Positions 60,552 to 64,000 of a DNA stretch of 64,000 nt are shown here, piece by piece (position 1 is the stretch's first letter; each line of letters starts with the position of its first letter). Made by a program: the position numbers and the translations under genes. Below the pieces are notes generated by a model. That model searched no databases. It saw nothing but the letters and a program-made list of their open reading frames with translations, and was not told the DNA's origin. The stretch is from Sva-07 sp963828415 (GTDB lineage: Bacteria; Actinomycetota; Acidimicrobiia; Acidimicrobiales; Ilumatobacteraceae): contig CAWHEI010000009.1 in NCBI GenBank assembly GCA_963828415.1, positions 248,001-312,000 of the forward strand, read 5' to 3'.

Positions 60552-62329
60552 TCAGGGGCGGCAGGTGGCGACGAGGTGGGTGACGACGTCGGCGAGGGGG
60601 ATGTCCTGGCGGTCGCCGGAGCGGCGGTCCTTGACTTCGATGGTGGGGTTCTCGTCGTCGCCGACGCCGCGGCCGACGATGGCGATGGTGGGGATGCCGA
60701 TCAGCTCGGCGTCCTTGAACTTCACGCCGGGAGACGGGCCGTAGCGGTCGTCGAGCAGCACACGCAGGCCGGCCGCTTCGAGGTCGGCGGCGAGCTGCTC
60801 GCCGGCGGGGATCTGCGGACCGTCGGCCTTGCCGGCGATCACGACGTGGACGTCGGCGGGAGCGATCTCGCGGGGCCAGACCAGTCCGATGTCGTCGTGG
60901 TTCGCTTCGGCGATCGCTGCCAGCGCTCGGGTGACGCCGACGCCGTAGGAGCCCATCGTGGGGACGGCGGGCTTGCCGTGCTCGTCCTGCACGGTGAGGC
61001 CGAGCGCCTCGGCGTACTTGCGGCCGAGCTGGAAGATGTGGCCGATCTCGATGCCGCGGGCGATCTCGACCGGCGAGGCGCACTCGGGGCACACGTCGCC
61101 GTCGCGGATCTCGGCGGCCTCGATCGTGCCGTCAGGTGTGAAGTCACGTCCGGCGACGAGGTTGATCACGTGGTTGCCGGGCGAGTCGGCTCCGGTGATC
61201 CATGCGGTGCCGTCGACGACGCGGGGGTCGACGAGGTAGCGAATGCCTGACGCATTGGTGGCCCCGAGCACGCCAGGCCCGATGTAGCCCTTGACCAGCG
61301 ATGGGTGCTTCTTGAAATCGGCCTCGTCGAACGGTTCGGGCTCGGCGGGAGACACCTGCGCTTCGAGACGCTTCATGTCGACCTCGCGATCGCCGGGCAG
61401 GCCGACTGCCATCGGCTCGATCGTGCCGTCGGGGTGCCGAAGCTTGACGACGACGTTCTTCAACGTGTCGGCCGCCGTCCAGTCGCGATCGGGGTGGCGC
61501 AACGCCGGGTCACCGTTCACGAAATCGACGAGCGTCGCGATCGTCGGCGTGTCGGGCGTGTCGTGGACGACCGCGCCGGGAAGGCCGTCGAACGGGATCG
61601 TCGGGGGAGCGGGGGTGACGACCGCTTCGACGTTGGCGGCGTAGTCGCACGACGTGCAGCGGATGAAGGTGTCCTCGCCGACGTCCATGGGAGCGAGGAA
61701 CTCCTCGGAGGCTGATCCGCCCATTGCGCCCGACATCGCCGACACGATCACGTAGGGCAATCCGAGCCGGTCGAACAGCGAGATGTACGCCGCGCGGTGA
61801 GCGTCGTAGGACGCCTGGAGCCCGGTGTCGTCGAGGTCGAAGCTGTAGGAGTCCTTCATGACGAACTCGCGACCGCGCAGCAGACCGGCGCGGGGCGGGC
61901 CTCGTCGCGGTACTTGGTCTGGATCTGGTAGATCGACAGCGGCAGATCCTTGTACGACCCGCAGATGTCCTTCACGAGGAGCGTGAACATCTCCTCGTGG
62001 GTCGGTGCGAGCAGGAAGTCGGCGCCCTTTCGGTCCTGGAGACGGAACAGGTTGTCGCCGTACTCGGTCCAGCGGCCGGTCGCTTCGTAGGGCTCGCGGG
62101 GCAGCAGTGCCGGGAAGTGCACCTCCTGGAAGCCGGCGGCGTCCATCTCCTCGCGAACGACGCGTTCGACGTTGCGGTAGACGAGCCAGCCGAGCGGCAG
62201 CCATGAGAAGCCGCCGGGCGCGGCCCGACGGATGTAGCCGGCACGAACCAGCAAGCGATGGCTCGCGACCTCGGCGTCAGCCGGGTCGTCACGCAGGGTC
62301 CGCAGGAACAGAGTCGACATCCGAAGCAC
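60552..62329 (-). CDS. proS: prolyl-tRNA synthetase, bacterial type with INS domain (frameshifted)
   Basis: The gene begins LRMSTLFLRTLRDDPADAEV and holds class II motif 1 (AGYIRRAAPGGFSWLPLGW), motif 2 around YQIQTKYRDEARP, the editing INS domain (from about SYSFDLDDTGLQASYDAH to NHVINLVAGRDFTPDGT), and motif 3 GSYGVGVTRALAAIAE. At plus-strand positions about 61888-61900 the frame breaks: EARP should read into RAGLLRGREFVMKDSYSFD, which is present in the next frame; one base is missing in a G/C-run. The restored protein is 592 aa. GTG 62329 has TACAGT six bases upstream (plus 62336-62341). ProRS is essential, so a sequence error is likely. Confidence 0.93.
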
Positions 62330-62378
62330 GGCGGCACTGTACCGAGCGCACCCACCCGAGCGCGGAGCGGTGCGTGGG

Positions 62379-62399
62379 GCTGGCGAGCGAAGCGCCAGC
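62379..62399. repeat. small hairpin in the proS-rimP intergenic region
   Basis: GCTGGCG (62379-62385) and CGCCAGC (62393-62399) pair perfectly around a seven-base loop. It lies between the divergent proS and rimP promoters. No function is assigned. Confidence 0.4.
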
Positions 62400-62461
62400 G
62401 ACGAGCCTGGCGCAGCGCCCGACCTCGATCGTCACCCTGCCGCCTTCGGTGAGGGCGCTGC

Positions 62462-62467
62462 TATGAT
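62462..62467 (+). promoter_or_regulatory. -10 box of the rimP-nusA operon
   Basis: TATGAT, preceded by GC (extended -10-like). Transcription would start near 62474, giving a leader of about 70 bases before ATG 62545. A -35 box is not obvious. Confidence 0.5.
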
Positions 62468-62493
62468 TGGGTCTCCATTTGGTTTGGTACCGA

Positions 62494-62520
62494 AAGGCGT
62501 GGGGCTGAGCCCCACGCCTT
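62494..62520 (+). terminator. leader hairpin (attenuator-like) of the rimP-nusA operon
   Basis: AAGGCGTGGGGC (62494-62505), loop TGA, GCCCCACGCCTT (62509-62520): twelve perfect pairs, followed by a T-rich GTTTGTTG and then the RBS AAAGGAGG (62529-62536). It can stall or end transcription before rimP; NusA acts on such hairpins, so feedback control is possible. Confidence 0.6.
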
Positions 62521-62544
62521 GTTTGTTGAAAGGAGGCAGTTCGG

Positions 62545-63123
62545 ATGAGTGCATCGACCGAGATCGATCGTGTACACGCTCTCGTGGCACCGATTGCTGC
62601 CGACCTTCAACTCGACGTGTACGACATCGAACGGCGCGGCGGCACCGTTCGGATCACGCTCGATACGCCACCGGGGTCCGAGAGTGGGATCACGCTCGAC
62701 TCGCTGTCGCTGGCGACACGACTGATCTCTCGCGAACTCGATCACGAGGACCCGATCGCCGGTCACTACACCCTCGAGATCACCAGCCCAGGCCTGGAAC
62801 GCCAGCTGCGCACCGCAGCGCACTTCCAGCGTGAGGTCGGCAAGACGATTTCGATCCGCCTTCGCGATCCGCAGGCCGACCCTCGGCGTGTCCAGGGTGT
62901 GCTGGCCGGAGCCGACGATCGCGGTGCCACGCTGCTGCTCGACGACGGCACCGAACGCACCGTGGCGCTCGACGACATCGACAAGGCGCGCACCGTCTTC
63001 GAGTGGGGGCCGAAACCGAAGCCTGGCAAGCAGCCCTCCGGTGCGAAGAAGAAGTCCGCCAAGACCCCTACGCAGGCCCCATCGAACCCGGCCCCATCGA
63101 ACAAGGAGAAGCAAGCGTCATGA
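62545..63123 (+). CDS. rimP: ribosome maturation factor RimP
   Basis: A 192-aa protein. The N-terminal alpha/beta domain has DLQLDVYDIERRGGTVRITL and HYTLEITSPGLERQLRTAAHF, the RimP signature (E-x-S-S-P-G-L-E/D-R-P/Q-L), and the C-terminal SH3-like barrel follows with GVLAGADDRGATLLLDDG. It binds the 30S subunit during maturation. A Lys/Pro-rich tail of about 40 residues is extra. The ideal RBS AAAGGAGG sits eight bases before ATG. The stop overlaps nusA by four bases (ATGA). Confidence 0.95.
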   Translation: MSASTEIDRVHALVAPIAADLQLDVYDIERRGGTVRITLDTPPGSESGITLDSLSLATRLISRELDHEDPIAGHYTLEITSPGLERQLRTAAHFQREVGKTISIRLRDPQADPRRVQGVLAGADDRGATLLLDDGTERTVALDDIDKARTVFEWGPKPKPGKQPSGAKKKSAKTPTQAPSNPAPSNKEKQAS

Positions 63124-64000
63124 GCAACCTCGACATGAGCGAGGCCATCGGCATGCTGGCCCAGGAGAAGGGCATCTCCGAGGACACGCTGTTGCACGTC
63201 CTCGTCGATGCGCTCGCATCGGCGTACAAGCGCCGTCCCGACGCCGCTGACGAAGTGGTCGTCGAGGTCAATCCCGAGACGATGGAGTTCTCGTTCATCG
63301 CCTACGACGTCGACGAAGACGGCAACTGGGTCAACGAGCGCGACGACACGCCGAAGAAGGAAGAGCTCGGCCGCATCGCCGCGCAGACGTTCCGCCAGGT
63401 GATGAGCCAGCGCATTCGCGAGGTCGAATCCGAGCGCAAGTTCGAGGAGTACGCGAACCGCGAGGGCGACATCGTCACCGGCATCATCCAGCGCACCGAC
63501 GCCCGCTACACGCTGCTCGACCTCGGTCGGGTCGAGGCGTTGCTGCCGCAGGCCGAGCAGGTGCCCTTCGAGCGGCCCGCCCAGGGTGATCGTCAGAAGG
63601 CGTACATCGTCGAGGTTCGTCGCACGCCGAAGGGTCCGCAGATCGTGGTCTCGCGTACCCACCCGGGCCTGATCAAGCGGCTGTTCGAACTCGAAGTGCC
63701 CGAGATCGCCGACGGCATCGTCGAGATCAAGGCCTGCGCTCGTGAACCGGGTCACCGTACGAAGATCGCCGTCTGGTCGAACGACCACAACGTCGATCCC
63801 GTCGGCGCATGCGTCGGCGCCCGTGGCGGCCGTGTCCGGATGGTCGTCAACGAGATGCGTGGCGAGAAGATCGACATCGTGCCGTTCAGCGAGGATCTGG
63901 CCGACTTCGTCGCCAAGGCGCTGTCGCCGGCGAAGGTGACCGCGGTCAACATCTCCGACGACGGCACCGCCGCCGACGTGATCGTGCCGGACCACCAGCT
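63120..64000 (+). CDS. nusA: transcription termination/antitermination factor NusA (5' part)
   Basis: The first 293 codons are present; the gene runs off the right edge. The N-terminal domain (SEDTLLHVLVDALASAYKRR), the S1 domain (GDIVTGIIQRTDARYTLLDLGRVEALLP) and the start of KH1 (EIADGIVEIKACAREPGHRTKIAVWSND, then GACVGARGGRVRMVVNEMRGEKIDIV) are visible in the normal order. NusA binds RNA polymerase and modulates pausing and termination. ATG 63120 overlaps the rimP stop, the usual conserved operon order (rimP-nusA-infB). Confidence 0.97.
   Translation, partial: MSNLDMSEAIGMLAQEKGISEDTLLHVLVDALASAYKRRPDAADEVVVEVNPETMEFSFIAYDVDEDGNWVNERDDTPKKEELGRIAAQTFRQVMSQRIREVESERKFEEYANREGDIVTGIIQRTDARYTLLDLGRVEALLPQAEQVPFERPAQGDRQKAYIVEVRRTPKGPQIVVSRTHPGLIKRLFELEVPEIADGIVEIKACAREPGHRTKIAVWSNDHNVDPVGACVGARGGRVRMVVNEMRGEKIDIVPFSEDLADFVAKALSPAKVTAVNISDDGTAADVIVPDHQ

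Noticed and set aside
62330..62460. tRNA gene in the rimP leader region, as in some rimP-nusA operons
   Set aside because: No cloverleaf or T-loop consensus is visible; the stretch only holds small GC-rich hairpins.

Overview
The window is high-G+C actinobacterial chromosomal DNA, most likely from the Acidimicrobiia (Ilumatobacter-like). The pointers are a DUF222/HNH endonuclease, F420-type flavin oxidoreductases, FadD-type acyl-CoA synthetases beside acyl-CoA dehydrogenases, SDRs, MaoC and P450, an Lsr2-type DNA-binding domain, many GTG starts, and start codons lying 5-8 nt after a TANNNT box (leaderless transcripts). The taxonomy is inferred from content only. Coding density is very high: no gene-free stretch exceeds about 300 bases, and I see no tRNA, rRNA, CRISPR array, intact insertion sequence or replication origin.

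Layout. 0-10 kb: a cut gene, a nitrobindin, then a leader with the hallmarks of a yybP-ykoY (Mn2+) riboswitch in front of an htpX-like protease and a P2A-type cation ATPase; next an S9 peptidase with a broken 5' end, a CrtC/AttH-like protein, a TauD-type dioxygenase, an SDR and a ComB phosphatase. 10-22 kb: a DUF222/HNH gene; divergent from it, behind a perfect palindrome, two unrecognised giant genes (1077 and 1427 codons, the first with a twin-arginine leader) followed by a large LuxR-type regulator. 22-31 kb: an ERCC4-Lsr2 fusion, small conserved proteins, a decayed MntA-HepT module, PAP2, a RecB-like nuclease, a hydrolase, an acyl-CoA dehydrogenase, SDRs and a lipoprotein. 31-34 kb: a GH65 phosphorylase and a beta-phosphoglucomutase overlapping by 4 nt. 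34-45 kb: lipid or xenobiotic catabolism genes and two unknown envelope genes. 45-52 kb: a TauE exporter with a CsoR-like operator, TypA, a GH29 fucosidase with a beta-helix tail, a frameshifted LarE and an F420-type oxidoreductase. 52-60 kb: MoxR/DUF58/VWA, GNAT, a geranylgeranyl-reductase-like enzyme, a Tat lipoprotein amidase, and SDR plus MaoC forming a split MFE-2. 60-64 kb: proS (frameshifted) and the start of the rimP-nusA operon.

How genes work together. The Mn2+-type leader should tie expression of the membrane protease and the ATPase to metal level. The acyl-CoA synthetases, dehydrogenases, hydratases and SDRs are parts for beta-oxidation of fatty or steroid-like acyl chains. GH65 plus beta-PGM turn an alpha-glucoside into glucose and glucose-6-phosphate. 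MoxR, DUF58 and VWA are the usual envelope-associated chaperone set.

Structure beyond genes. Two families of intergenic hairpins recur (45.6/60.5 kb and 41.3/51.9 kb). Three genes (S9 peptidase, larE, proS) each carry a one-base frameshift next to a short G/C run; because proS is normally essential, sequence error is the simplest explanation. The best candidate for an undescribed system is the palindrome, Tat-giant, giant, LuxR block at 11.7-21.9 kb.
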